NCBI RefSeq assembly: GCF_000721265.1
Contig: NZ_JOFZ01000004.1
Location: 558,001-622,000, forward strand
Source of the DNA: Streptomyces sp. NRRL F-5126
GTDB lineage: Bacteria; Actinomycetota; Actinomycetes; Streptomycetales; Streptomycetaceae
Direction: 5' to 3'
DNA: 64,000 nucleotides
Shown piece by piece: positions 52,132-61,617 of the stretch. The stretch's first letter is position 1. Each line of letters starts with the position of its first letter. Under the pieces are notes generated by a model, which saw only the letters and a program-made list of their open reading frames with translations, was not told the origin of the DNA and did not search any database. A program made the translations under genes and the position numbers.

Positions 52132-55100
52132 TCAATTCCTCCCGCGCGCCCACGGGGCCCCTTCCTTCTTCGCCGGATCGGGCACCAGCGACCAGACCGC
52201 GGCGCCGGCGTATCCGCGTCCCGCGCCGCCACCGCCGGCCGCGAACGGCCGGTGACCCGGGTGCGAACGCTGGAACCCGATCGTGTACGTCCGCAGGACC
52301 GAACCGTTGGCCGAGGTCACCGTGATGGTGCGGGTGGTGAAGCGGTGCGCGGACGACGTGAGCACGGAGCTGCCGTCCGTGACCTTCACCCGGGCGCCGG
52401 GCTCGGCAGCCACCGCGGAGACGGCCGGGATCCTCCGGTTGTTCGGCCAGTCGACCACGTACGTGGACACGTCCGGATCGAACCCGTCGATCGCGGTGCC
52501 TCCCACAGTGATGGCGCGGGCGTCGGCGACACTGGCCCTGGTGGCGTCGGCGAAGTTCGTCACCGTGACCGACCCGTCGGCGCCCACGGCCACGTGCGCC
52601 GCCATCGCGGCCGCCAGGTTGACCCGCTGCCAGCTCGCTCCACCGTCCGCCGTTGCGTCGAGCGGGTAACCCGAGTCCGTCGCGGTCTGCCGGATGATCT
52701 CGGTGCGCTGCTCGTCGGTGAGATCGGGGAAGGCCGTGACCAGCAGCGCCGCCGCGTCGGACGGCGCCTTGAGGGCCTGCCCCGCCTTTCCCACCTGAGG
52801 GAAGCCGTACGTCAGACGCCGCGTGTACAGATCGACGTCCTGGGCGGTGCTCAGGCCGTCGTACGAGTCGCCCTCGCAGGCCGTCAGCGTGTCGCCGTAC
52901 CCCTCCTTCTCGCACTGCGCGAGCAGCACGTTCTCCATCTCCGTGTGTGCCTGCGTCAGCAGCTTGGCGAAGCCGGGGTCCGCCCACCGGTGTGCCACGG
53001 TGGCCTGCCCGGTGATGCGCCCGCCCATGACGTCGATCGGGTAGTGGAACCCGAGGATGATGCGGTTGTTCCCGTACTCCGAGGTGCGCGCGAGAATGGA
53101 AGGGGCCAGCTCCGGCAGGAGTGTGGCCATGATGGTTCCCGCTTCGTACCCGCTGTAGGTGTGGCCGCTCGGGTACGAACCACTGGTGGCGAGCGAGGCG
53201 TACGAGCCGTCCTGAGACTCGTAGACGGCGCCGCCGTCGCCGGCGAACCCGAGCCGCACGTACGGGCGCAGGTAGTCGTAGTGGTCCTTCGCCGCGTCGT
53301 GTGTGTCGAGGTTCTTCGTGACGCGGGAGAACAGCGCGCTGGTCTTCGGCAGATCACCGCCGTTCAGGGCGTCCTGGTAGATCTTGCCGAGCCGGGACCC
53401 GAGGCCGTCGGCCATCGTGACCGTGGCGCTGTGCGTGGCGTCCGTCTCTGCCCTGTCCACGTCCTTCTGCGTCGCCGCGTTGTTGATGCGCACGGCGATC
53501 TTGTCGTTCTCGGCGGTGAGCGGGGCGCCCACGGGCACCTTGGTGTTGGCGCCCAGGATGCCGGTGTGCAGGTCGTCGATGCCGCTGAGCAAGTCGTCGA
53601 AGTAGTCGGTCCCGTCACCGGTCGCCGGCCACGCGTCCGACGCGTACTTCGCGTTCAGCGTGTCGTCGGGGAACGGGGACGGCACGTACGAGGACGGGTC
53701 GGAGCCACCGGACGACGACGTCGCCACGGTGCCGGCGCCGTCCGAGGTCCCGGCCAGGGTGAGGGCGCTCACGGTCGCCGTGTGCGTCCTCGCCTTGCCG
53801 GTGGTGGTCAGCAGTGCCGTGTCCGCCGTGGCGGGGACGTGTGCGGTGGTTCCGTCGTCGAGGGCAACGGTGTACCCGATGACGGGGAACCCGCCGTCGC
53901 CGCCCGCCCGCCAGTCCACCCTGACCTGCTTGCCGTCGGTGATCACGCCCGTCACGTCCGGCCTCTGCGGCCTGGCGCCGCCGGTCACCACGGGCGCCGT
54001 GGCGGCGGTCGGGCTCGACGCGCCGACGCCGTTCACCGCCTGGACGCGCGCTGTGTACGACCTGCCGGCCGGAAGACCGGTGAACGTCGTGCTCCGGCTG
54101 CCGGGATCGGCGATCCCGACCCGGTGGCCGTCGTCGAGGGCGACCCTGTACCCGGTGACGGCGGAGCCTCCGGTGTCACCGGGCGCCGACCAGGCGACAG
54201 TCAGGCTCGCACCTGACGCGGTCGCCGACACGGCACCGGGCGCGGCGGGCACCGCCTTGGGCTTCGTGGTGAGGGCGGACATCGCATGGTCGAGGGACTC
54301 GTACCGCGCGGTGAGGTCCTCGTCCGTCGCCGAGTCGTCCGCGACGGCCGCCTTCGCCGACGCGAGCGCCCCGGTGAACGCCTTCCACGAGGCGTCCGTG
54401 TAGCGGGCGTCGTCGAGGGCCGAAGCCGTCGCGACCAGGTCCTCGAGCTTCAGCCTCGGAAGGGGCACCAGCTGGCCGGCGGCGAGGGTGAGGCTGCGGG
54501 TCCGGGTGTCGACCTCGAGCTGGGTCGCGTCGTCGGCATCGGCGAGGGCACGTGCGGCGGCGAGTTCGCGCTGGTACACACCGAAGTCGATCGTGTCGTA
54601 CCGCGCCTTGTCGCCGGAGAGTCCCTCGTACTGGGCGATCGCCTTCCGCAGGGCCGTCTTGTCCGTGGCGGGGGGCGCCACGACGTGACTGAAGGTGATA
54701 CGGCCGAGGTTCGCGACGTACGGGTGCGAGGCGTCCGCGTTCGTCGTCAGCCGCAGGTGGACGCTGTGCGTGCCCGTGATCGCCTTGGGCAGTGTCAGGC
54801 TCGTCGTGCCCCCGGACGACCACGCGCTTCCCGTCACCGGCAGCGGGACCGTCGCATCGGGCGACCCGGGGTCGGCCGGGTCGAAGGAGTCCAGGTAGAT
54901 CTGGACGGCGGAACCGGTGCCGCAGCGGGCCGAGTTGTTGACGTAGGTGAGTGTGACGGTGTTCTTCGGCGCGTCGCCGAAGCCGATGTCCCCGTAGTCG
55001 AGCCAGGCCCCGTCGTACGTCCCGCCGAGGTCGGTGGCGGAACCCGCGTCGCTCCAGCCGGCCGGCTCGCTCTTGAGCCCACCGCCGCTGTTCGAGCGGA

Positions 55101-58100
55101 AAGCCGTGGCATCGAACACCGTCGGAGTGTCGGCGCTCTTCGTCAGCTTCAGCGAGTAGACGTTGCCCACGTAGGGCTGGGAGGACGTCTGGGTGGACGA
55201 GACGAAGTCCGCGTACACGTCCTGGACGCCGGCGAAGACACCGCTGTCGAGGTGCACCGTCGCGGTGGCGACGGTTCCCCAGCCCGAACCGGTGTAGTCG
55301 AGCGGGATGTCGACGCTCTTCGGGCCGTCCTTCGAGCCGAGGTGCAGTTCGATGTGCGAGTCCGACGCCGCGCGCGACTGCGGCTTGTCATAGCTGACGG
55401 TCACGGTGTCGGCGCCGTCGCCGAGGTCGGTGCCGTGCCACTCGGCCCAGGCGCCGTTCGTCACGTTCTCGAAGATGCCGTTCGACAGGTTGAGCGGGAG
55501 CGAACCGCCCCCGGTGGCCGCGGCGTTCGCCGCGGTCAGCGTGGCGAGCGTGGTCGTGGGGGAGGAGGAGACCTCGTTCGGCGAGAACTGGTACCAGTCG
55601 AAGTTCGACACCCACTGCTGACCGGTGGGGGCGTGGAAGACGAAGGTGGCACCCGAAGCGTCCAGCAGGGCCTGCGGATCGGTGACGGCCGCCTGCACGG
55701 TGGCGTAGTACTGCCAGCCTCCGGTGCCGGGCAGCGAGACGGTCGCGACCACGGGGCCGTCGGCGTCGCCCGCGTGAACGTCGACACTGCTCGGCTTCGC
55801 CGTCGCCGCTTGCGAGTTGGCGTAACGGACCGAGATGCTGTGCGGGGCCACGCCGCCGAAGTCCAGCTTGGCGAACCGCTCCCACGCCCCCTCCGTGACG
55901 CCGCCGAGGTCGCCGTCCGACTGGTAGGCCTCATGGACGAGGCTGGGGCCGTGCTCCTGGTCGGGGCTTTCCGCCTGCAGGACGGCGTAGCCGCCCTCGG
56001 CGATCGTGAGCGCGTCGATGGCCGACCGCAGTGCGTCGTGCGCGGCCATGATCGTCCCGGTCGCGGAGCCGCTGTCCGCGAGGACGGTCCGCCCGCGCTC
56101 CAGCGCCGACCGGAACAGGCTGTACGAGCCGTCGGAGTAGTTGCCGCTGCGCACAAGGGACGCCTGGTCGACGAGCGACTTGAGATCCCCCCGCTGTGCG
56201 GCGGCCGCGGAGATGACGAGTGGATCGGTCACCGATATGCCGGTGCCGTGCACCGAGGAGGCCGGCACTCCGTGGGCGAAGGCCCTGTCGCTGAACGTGA
56301 TGCCGAACCGGGCGTCGACCTTCGTGGTGCCGGTGAGCGACAGCGTCGCCGTGCGCGAGCCGGTGACGCGGATATCGGCGGTGACGCCGTCCGGGAGCCC
56401 GGTCACGGCAGCCGCGCCGGTCTTGGTGAGGCTGGTCCTCTTGTGCGCGGCGAACCTCGCCCGTCCGGACAGGGCGAGCTTGACACTGCCGTGGACGGCG
56501 CCGTCCGCGGCGGCGTCGACGGTCGCGGGACGGGCGGAGAGTATGGTGCCGCCCCTGCCGGGCCCGGTGCCGCTGCCTCCCGTGTCACCCCCGTCCGTGT
56601 TCAGCGAGTACGCGGGCTTCGTGTGAACGCCCCACCTGGACGGCTTGGAGCCCATGGTGAACTTCAGCGTCCCGCCGGAGATGATCTGCGAGTAGTCCAG
56701 CCACGTGTTCGTGAACCGCGAGCCGTTGAGCGTCGCGCTCTGCACGTAGTAGTCGTCAGCCGACACGCCGTCGGCCTTCACCGTGAACTTCGTGCCGTTC
56801 GCGTACGTGATCGTCGTGGAGTCGAAGAACGGGCTGCCGATCTGGAACTGGCTGGATCCTGCCGTGACAGGGAACAGTCCAAGGGCGGCCGCCACGAACA
56901 TCGTCGACATGGTGCCGGCGTCGTTGTCCATCGTGGGCAGGAAGCCGTGCGGTGAGAGCTTGTAGACCCGCGTCTTCACCGGCGGGGTGAACTCACCGTG
57001 GCCGCTGGGGGCCTCGTTCGTGGAACCGGTCGCGATGTAGCGGTTCCAGGTCGTGCCGGTGTAGATGGCGCGCACCCACTTCTGCGTCAGGCTCGGCTCG
57101 CCGACGTAGTTGAAGAGGTAGGGCGCCTGCAGGTCGATCTCGTTGGCGTTGGAGTGCAGCATGGTGGAGCCGTCGTCGGCGCCCGAGTCCTCGCCGAACA
57201 TGTGCTCGACAGCGGCTCTGCCGGCCTTCTCGCCGCCCATGGCCTGCACGAGGCCGCCCATGTCGTACGCGTCGTACCAGTTGTACTGCCACAGCGTGCC
57301 CTGGTAGAGGCCCGCCGCCTCGAACTGCTCGTAGTCGGCGCTCTGCCAGTCGCCGCCCGCGGCGCGCGGGGTGAGCACACCGACCTTGGTGCCGTTCGGC
57401 GCTGTCCAGGCGCCGGCCTTGACGAGATTGTCGATGGCCATCGTCGACTGGCTGCGCAGCTTCTTCGCGTCCGCGTCCTTGCCGAGCGCGCCGGCGATGA
57501 CGGACAGCGCCCACTGATCGTAGCCGCGCTGGACGGTCGTACCGGGGTCACCCGCGACATATCCTTGCCGCAGCTGCGTACCCGTGTAGTAGCCGACGTA
57601 CGACTTCAGCGCCGGGTAGGCCTCGTCGAGCCGGTCGAACTTCTTGTAGCCCTTGGACAGCGCGTCGGCGATCACCACGGCCGAGCGCTCCCAGCGCACG
57701 GTCGGCACCGAGTGGGTGAGGCTGCCGAGGCTCTTGCCAGCGGTGTGGGCGTCGGCGAAGAGGATGACGGCCGACTGCACCATGTCCCGGTAGGTGGCCG
57801 GGTCGATGTACGCCTCGACGGAGTACTTGCGGAAGTCGTCCCAGGTGGACCAGCCGTCGTAGTACGTGAAGCCGTTCGCCTTGTGCACCGCCCCGTCCAC
57901 GCCCCGGTACGTTCCGCTGGTGCTGGTGGCGTTCACCGGCAGGCCGTACATGCGGTACAGATGCGTGTAGAACTCCTTGGTGAGCGTCGAGCCGGGGTCG
58001 GACTTCGCGGAGGACTTCACGGCGACGGCGCCGAGCGTGCGGTTCCAGTCGGCCTTCGTCTGTGCGCGCGCCTCGTCGAAGGTGAGGTTGCCGACCTCGC

Positions 58101-59085
58101 TGTGCTGATCCTTCACGGCCTGCTCGGCGCTGATCGGCGACAGCGTGACACGCAGTTCGATGTCGTCCCCGCCGGTCTTGCCGAAGCCGAGGACGGCGCC
58201 GGTGTCCCTGCCGTCCTGCGCGGCGGCGTCGCTCAGCCTGCCGTCGTCGCCCCAACTGCGCAGGGAGGTGACGGGGGCGTTGGTGGTGGCGGCGTAGTAC
58301 AGCCGGTACGAGGCGCCGTTGAACGACCCCGCGACGAGCCCGGTGATCGACGTGGTTCCGTCGGGGAGCGTCGTCGCCTTCATGGTCGAGCGGGTGCGGC
58401 TGGTGTAGTTGTTCGCGAGGTCGAGGACGAGCTCGGGATCCGACCCGGCGGGGAAGCTGTACCGTTCGAGGGCCGTACGCGTCGTCGCCGTCATCTCGGC
58501 GTCGATGGTCCCCGAAGCCGGCTTCACCGACGATCCGGAGCCGGCCAGAGCCCCCAGGCCCACCTGGTAGTAGCCGGGCGTCGCGGTCTCGTCGTCGTGG
58601 CTGTACGAGTGCGCGTAACTGCCGGTCGCGGGGCGGCTGTCGTACCGCACGGATGTCGGCACGACCAGCAGGTCCCCGCCGCCCCCCGAGCCGCCGACAC
58701 CGTCGAGGTCCGTGGCGGTGAACCCGGCGATGTGGTCCTCGTCGTAGTCGTACCCGGAGTGGTTGCGGCCCGGCGTGGTCATCGGGTTGACCTTGGCCAG
58801 ACTGTGCGGCGCCTCGGCGCCCGGCAGGTCGTTGCCGTCGTCACCGGCTGTCGACACGAACGGGTCGACGAGCTTCGTCCAGTCGGTGCCGCCGGAAGCC
58901 CCCGCAGACCCCGACGCCGCGGCCGCGACGGGCGCCGCCACGGCGGTGCCGCCCCCTGCCAGCACGGCGAGGCCGAGCGCCCCCGCCAGGAGAGCGGCGA
59001 CGAGTGCGCGCAGTGATCGGCGGCGCCGGCGGGTGGGTCTCGCGAAAAACGGACGTGGGAAGGGGGCTTGGGGTCTTGTGGGCAC
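52132..59085 (-). CDS. Giant secreted GH92 alpha-mannosidase fused to a PAP2-type acid phosphatase
   Basis: 2317 residues from GTG 59085 (GGAGAGG upstream). Signal and linker about 1-65. GH92 about 66-825: DPFVSTAGDDGNDLPGAEAP, predicted acid Glu649 in NANEIDLQAPYLFN, base loop TMDNDAGTMS (Asp720, Asp722). Then an Ig-like region, three CBM6-like modules (about 1025-1470; 54680-56010 on DNA), a FIVAR-like helical region and two Fn3 modules (about 1610-1785). PAP2/class A acid phosphatase about 1800-2100: K-x6-RP (Lys1933, Arg1940, Pro1941), PSGHT with His1975, and R-x5-H-x3-D (His2014, Asp2018). An Ig-like end follows, with no sortase motif. GH92 members can remove mannose from glycans or uncap mannose-1-phospho-6-mannose. 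The fused phosphatase would then act on exposed phosphomannose (inference). Confidence 0.9.
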   Translation of the reverse strand: MPTRPQAPFPRPFFARPTRRRRRSLRALVAALLAGALGLAVLAGGGTAVAAPVAAAASGSAGASGGTDWTKLVDPFVSTAGDDGNDLPGAEAPHSLAKVNPMTTPGRNHSGYDYDEDHIAGFTATDLDGVGGSGGGGDLLVVPTSVRYDSRPATGSYAHSYSHDDETATPGYYQVGLGALAGSGSSVKPASGTIDAEMTATTRTALERYSFPAGSDPELVLDLANNYTSRTRSTMKATTLPDGTTSITGLVAGSFNGASYRLYYAATTNAPVTSLRSWGDDGRLSDAAAQDGRDTGAVLGFGKTGGDDIELRVTLSPISAEQAVKDQHSEVGNLTFDEARAQTKADWNRTLGAVAVKSSAKSDPGSTLTKEFYTHLYRMYGLPVNATSTSGTYRGVDGAVHKANGFTYYDGWSTWDDFRKYSVEAYIDPATYRDMVQSAVILFADAHTAGKSLGSLTHSVPTVRWERSAVVIADALSKGYKKFDRLDEAYPALKSYVGYYTGTQLRQGYVAGDPGTTVQRGYDQWALSVIAGALGKDADAKKLRSQSTMAIDNLVKAGAWTAPNGTKVGVLTPRAAGGDWQSADYEQFEAAGLYQGTLWQYNWYDAYDMGGLVQAMGGEKAGRAAVEHMFGEDSGADDGSTMLHSNANEIDLQAPYLFNYVGEPSLTQKWVRAIYTGTTWNRYIATGSTNEAPSGHGEFTPPVKTRVYKLSPHGFLPTMDNDAGTMSTMFVAAALGLFPVTAGSSQFQIGSPFFDSTTITYANGTKFTVKADGVSADDYYVQSATLNGSRFTNTWLDYSQIISGGTLKFTMGSKPSRWGVHTKPAYSLNTDGGDTGGSGTGPGRGGTILSARPATVDAAADGAVHGSVKLALSGRARFAAHKRTSLTKTGAAAVTGLPDGVTADIRVTGSRTATLSLTGTTKVDARFGITFSDRAFAHGVPASSVHGTGISVTDPLVISAAAAQRGDLKSLVDQASLVRSGNYSDGSYSLFRSALERGRTVLADSGSATGTIMAAHDALRSAIDALTIAEGGYAVLQAESPDQEHGPSLVHEAYQSDGDLGGVTEGAWERFAKLDFGGVAPHSISVRYANSQAATAKPSSVDVHAGDADGPVVATVSLPGTGGWQYYATVQAAVTDPQALLDASGATFVFHAPTGQQWVSNFDWYQFSPNEVSSSPTTTLATLTAANAAATGGGSLPLNLSNGIFENVTNGAWAEWHGTDLGDGADTVTVSYDKPQSRAASDSHIELHLGSKDGPKSVDIPLDYTGSGWGTVATATVHLDSGVFAGVQDVYADFVSSTQTSSQPYVGNVYSLKLTKSADTPTVFDATAFRSNSGGGLKSEPAGWSDAGSATDLGGTYDGAWLDYGDIGFGDAPKNTVTLTYVNNSARCGTGSAVQIYLDSFDPADPGSPDATVPLPVTGSAWSSGGTTSLTLPKAITGTHSVHLRLTTNADASHPYVANLGRITFSHVVAPPATDKTALRKAIAQYEGLSGDKARYDTIDFGVYQRELAAARALADADDATQLEVDTRTRSLTLAAGQLVPLPRLKLEDLVATASALDDARYTDASWKAFTGALASAKAAVADDSATDEDLTARYESLDHAMSALTTKPKAVPAAPGAVSATASGASLTVAWSAPGDTGGSAVTGYRVALDDGHRVGIADPGSRSTTFTGLPAGRSYTARVQAVNGVGASSPTAATAPVVTGGARPQRPDVTGVITDGKQVRVDWRAGGDGGFPVIGYTVALDDGTTAHVPATADTALLTTTGKARTHTATVSALTLAGTSDGAGTVATSSSGGSDPSSYVPSPFPDDTLNAKYASDAWPATGDGTDYFDDLLSGIDDLHTGILGANTKVPVGAPLTAENDKIAVRINNAATQKDVDRAETDATHSATVTMADGLGSRLGKIYQDALNGGDLPKTSALFSRVTKNLDTHDAAKDHYDYLRPYVRLGFAGDGGAVYESQDGSYASLATSGSYPSGHTYSGYEAGTIMATLLPELAPSILARTSEYGNNRIILGFHYPIDVMGGRITGQATVAHRWADPGFAKLLTQAHTEMENVLLAQCEKEGYGDTLTACEGDSYDGLSTAQDVDLYTRRLTYGFPQVGKAGQALKAPSDAAALLVTAFPDLTDEQRTEIIRQTATDSGYPLDATADGGASWQRVNLAAAMAAHVAVGADGSVTVTNFADATRASVADARAITVGGTAIDGFDPDVSTYVVDWPNNRRIPAVSAVAAEPGARVKVTDGSSVLTSSAHRFTTRTITVTSANGSVLRTYTIGFQRSHPGHRPFAAGGGGAGRGYAGAAVWSLVPDPAKKEGAPWARGRN

Positions 59086-59136
59086 GGCACCTCTCCAGCG
59101 TTCGCGGTACACGCACGCGTTCCGGCCCGCCGGAAG

Positions 59137-59148
59137 GACAACGTTGTC
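59137..59148. promoter_or_regulatory. LacI-type operator GACAACGTTGTC (site 3, upstream of GH92-PAP2)
   Basis: A perfect copy, 51 bp upstream of the GTG at 59085 (minus strand). It is followed directly by a second half-like element CAACGATG (59149-59156), so two dimers could bind side by side. The rest of 59160-59287 holds nothing else I can support. Confidence 0.8.
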
Positions 59149-59287
59149 AACGATGCAAGATCCGGAACGCACGCACTCGGGGACGACGGTAGCGGACACG
59201 GCCTGAATTGCACACAGTACGGCCACAACTGACCGGCCGGCAGGCATGCCCAGGCAGCCTCGGCCGTGACCGTCACCCGCCGATTCC

Positions 59288-60034
59288 CTACGCGCGGCGT
59301 GCGATGGTGATGATCTCCTCGCTCGTGGAGGTGACGGGCCCACGTCCCCAGTCCCCGTATCTGGCCTCGACCGTGAAGCCGGCCTCGGCGAGGAACGCGT
59401 CGAGGCCGGCGGCGTCCAGGAAGCGCAGGCTCGCGCGGTCGACGCGGACTACGGCCCCGCCGGGCTCCGCGGTCGTTCCCGTGAACGTGACGACATCTTC
59501 ACGGACGGCCTCCACCTGATGCCAGACCCGCAGCGTCCGGCCGGCCGCGTCGACGACGTCCGATGCGTTCGACGGATTCCAGGCCTCCCAGGCCCGTGCC
59601 TGTGGGTGACGGGTCTCGAAGGCGAATCTGCCGCCGGCGCGCAATGCCGCGCGGATCGCGGCGAGCGATGAACGTATGTCGTCGTCGGCGATCAGGAACT
59701 GGAACGCGTGGCCGGTCATGATCGCGAGCTCGAACTCGGTGTCCCAGCCCATCGACGCCGCCACCCCGTTGACCCATTCGACATCCGCGCGGCGCCGCGC
59801 ACGCGCGAGGGCGGCGCAGTCCGGATCGAGGCCGGCGAGGCGTCCATGATGCCCGTGCGCGCGCGCCCAGTGCAGCATCGCCCCTGTGCCGCAACCGACG
59901 TCGAGGACCGACTCGGCGTCTGTCAGCAAACCGGCATAGAACGCGTCTCCTGGCCAACGGTCAGGGTCCCACGGATCGAGCAGGTCATAGAGCGCGGCGG
60001 CGTCGGAGTCCGAGTACACCGCGCCAGTGTCCAC
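59288..60034 (-). CDS. Class I SAM-dependent methyltransferase
   Basis: 248 residues from GTG 60034. DAAALYDLLDPWDPDRWPGD, motif I SVLDVGCGTGAMLHWARAHG, LDPDCAALA, TGHAFQFLIADDDI, LRAGGRFAFETRHPQARAWE. It is a distant paralogue of 18048-18773. It stands alone at the 5' side of the GH92-PAP2 gene, on the same strand but upstream, and is not obviously linked to it. Confidence 0.87.
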   Translation of the reverse strand: MDTGAVYSDSDAAALYDLLDPWDPDRWPGDAFYAGLLTDAESVLDVGCGTGAMLHWARAHGHHGRLAGLDPDCAALARARRRADVEWVNGVAASMGWDTEFELAIMTGHAFQFLIADDDIRSSLAAIRAALRAGGRFAFETRHPQARAWEAWNPSNASDVVDAAGRTLRVWHQVEAVREDVVTFTGTTAEPGGAVVRVDRASLRFLDAAGLDAFLAEAGFTVEARYGDWGRGPVTSTSEEIITIARRA

Positions 60035-60418
60035 AACCTCGTGACGGCCGCCAAGCGGATTTCGGCGGAGCCCTTCGGCCGGTCTTCATGGCCTGCCGCG
60101 CCTGGTGAGCGGCAACCAGGCGGCCCTCTTTCCACGCTGGGTGCCATGACCTTCCCTCCAGAACGCACCACGTACTACTGGCACACCCGGACCAGGATCC
60201 CGGCGTAGCCGACGGCTCGACGAAGCGGGCCCTGACACTACGAGGACGGTGGCGGCCGTCTCGGTCGAACGGACCGCGACGGGAAAGGGGCCCGCGCCCC
60301 TCACCACAGCCTCCGCTCCGGTCCGCACCTCGGCGCCCTCGACGAGTGAAAGAGACGACACGATGCATCTCGTGACCTACCTGGACTTCCAGCACACCAG
60401 TGCAGCCACCTCGCGCAG

Positions 60419-60603
60419 CGGCCTCATGGTCATCTCCGGGGCCGCACCGCCGACGCCGACCTCCACTGGGCCAGGGCGTGCGTCGCCCGCCAGTGCTCCG
60501 CCCACTCCGCGTCGCTCGACCCCGTCCTGGCGCACCTCGAATCGCCGGACGAGCCCGTGCCCGAGCGCTTCCACGCCCAAGGCGTCCGCCGCGCACACGC
60601 ATG
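60419..60603 (+). pseudogene. Gene fragment of unknown family in a 637-bp gap (60035-60671)
   Basis: One plus-strand frame ends TADADLHWARACVARQCSAH, SASLDPVLAHLESPDEPVPE, RFHAQGVRRAHA and a TGA at 60601-60603. This is ordinary protein-like sequence, unlike the translations around it, but it has no start in frame. A possible earlier piece in another frame reads MHLVTYLDFQHTS (60363 onward). I do not recognise it. The rest of the gap shows no gene. Confidence 0.35.
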
Positions 60604-60671
60604 AAGGCAGCCGCGCCGCGGACCCTGTTCGTATCAACCTGACGGGCCGGACCGCACGGCGCCGGTATGGT

Positions 60672-60956
60672 TCACGACGCCCACTGAAAGCGAGCACGCG
60701 CCATGTCCACACGTGTTCCGCGCAGCGGCGTCCCCTCGCTGCGAAGCAGGGCCGAAGCCTGCCCGCCGTGGCAGGTGGGAGGTGTGCCGTCCGCGTACAC
60801 GACGCGCCACCACGGCACGTCGTCGCCGAGCAGACCCATGGCCCGCCCCGCCTGGCGTGCACCGACACCGGCCTGTCGGCCGACGTCGCCGTAAGAGGCC
60901 ACGGCACCCGCGGGTATCGCGCAGACCGCATCCCGGACGTCGTCGACGTAGCTCAT
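60672..60956 (-). CDS. Alkyltransferase-like (ATL) protein
   Basis: 94 residues from ATG 60956 (GGGAG upstream). It matches the DNA-binding domain of O6-alkylguanine transferase: IPAGAVASYGDVGRQAGVGA, then RQAGRAMGLLGDDVPWWRVV (the recognition helix and active-site loop) and HGGQASALLRSEG. The PCHR active-site motif is replaced by PWWRVV, so there is no acceptor cysteine. ATL proteins bind bulky O6-alkylguanine and hand it to nucleotide excision repair. The UvrA paralogue at 42466 is a possible but unproven partner. Confidence 0.88.
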   Translation of the reverse strand: MSYVDDVRDAVCAIPAGAVASYGDVGRQAGVGARQAGRAMGLLGDDVPWWRVVYADGTPPTCHGGQASALLRSEGTPLRGTRVDMARARFQWAS

Positions 60957-60986
60957 GGAACAACTCCCGAAAGCGCGGCCAATGAC

Positions 60987-61196
60987 CTAGGCCTTCGCGA
61001 GGGCACCCCCCTTGTGCATCGCGATGTGGTCGGTCTTGTCGCTCTTGATCTCGTACTGCGGATCGTCCGGTGAGCAGTGGCGCGTGTAGCCCTTGAACGT
61101 CACATCGTGCGTGTGCTTCTTCACGATGACGCCTTCCACGTGACCGGCCTCGGAATTCCAGCGCACGTGGTCACCCGCGGAAAACTCCTTCGCCAT
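60987..61196 (-). CDS. DUF2945 (hypervirulence-associated TUDOR-type) small protein
   Basis: 69 residues from ATG 61196 behind GGAGGAACCGGA. FSAGDHVRWNSEAGHVEGVI followed by VKKHTHDVTFKGYTRHCSPD, DPQYEIKSDKTDHIAMHKGG and ALAKA is the standard DUF2945 sequence, a small SH3/Tudor-like barrel of unknown role. It lies 30 bp upstream of the atl gene on the same strand, so they may be cotranscribed. Confidence 0.9.
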   Translation of the reverse strand: MAKEFSAGDHVRWNSEAGHVEGVIVKKHTHDVTFKGYTRHCSPDDPQYEIKSDKTDHIAMHKGGALAKA

Positions 61197-61323
61197 TCCG
61201 GTTCCTCCGTTCTGCTTCCTCAAGCGGCGGCGGGCATCGGGCCGCCCCATGAACGATCCGGGTACCCGGCAACGCGGACGCCGTAACGACCGCCGCCCCG
61301 GACTGCGACCCGGCCGGGGCGCC

Positions 61324-61341
61324 TGTCAGGGTTCCTTGACA
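61324..61341. promoter_or_regulatory. Operator box 1, TGTCAGGG-TT-CCTTGACA
   Basis: An inverted repeat of 8-bp arms with one mismatch, 28 bp upstream of box 2, in front of the HTH-ClpN operon. Confidence 0.7.
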
Positions 61342-61351
61342 GGCGTCACCC

Positions 61352-61369
61352 TGTCAGGGCACCCTGACA
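61352..61369. promoter_or_regulatory. Operator box 2, TGTCAGGG-CA-CCCTGACA
   Basis: A perfect inverted repeat ending 3 bp before the ATG of the HTH gene at 61373. No ribosome binding site fits between, so the transcript is probably leaderless and autorepressed. Confidence 0.72.
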
Positions 61370-61372
61370 CGC

Positions 61373-61615
61373 ATGGGAGCTGAGGACACACCGGCCTCGC
61401 TGGCCGGGCAAGTCACCAACAAGGATCCGGCTGTGGGCCTGCAGGCAGTCGTCGCACTGCGCCGTCTTCTGGAAGAACTCGAGCGCGTCCACGTCGACAA
61501 CGCCCGCGGCCAGGGCTGGTCGTGGCAGAGCATCGCCACGGCGCTGAACGTCAGCAGGCAGTCGGTCCACGAGAAGCACGCAAGCAGGCGCAAAGCCACG
61601 GGCAAGGAGGACTAG
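61373..61615 (+). CDS. Small HTH DNA-binding protein, autoregulator of a ClpN-domain operon
   Basis: 80 residues from ATG 61373. The body is one sigma-region-4-like HTH: VVALRRLLEELERVHVDNAR, then GQGWSWQSIATALNVSRQSV and HEKHASRRK. Such 70-80 residue proteins commonly precede a Clp N-terminal-domain gene in Streptomyces. The two TGTCAGGG boxes immediately upstream are its likely targets. The stop (61615) is 2 bases before the next start. Confidence 0.85.
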   Translation: MGAEDTPASLAGQVTNKDPAVGLQAVVALRRLLEELERVHVDNARGQGWSWQSIATALNVSRQSVHEKHASRRKATGKED

Positions 61616-61617
61616 GG

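Noticed and set aside
51421..54216. A 931-codon plus-strand frame crossing the pseudogenes and the PAP2 region
   Set aside because: Only its first part matches protein (pieces of the methyltransferase pseudogene); the rest is the shadow of the phosphatase domain on the other strand.
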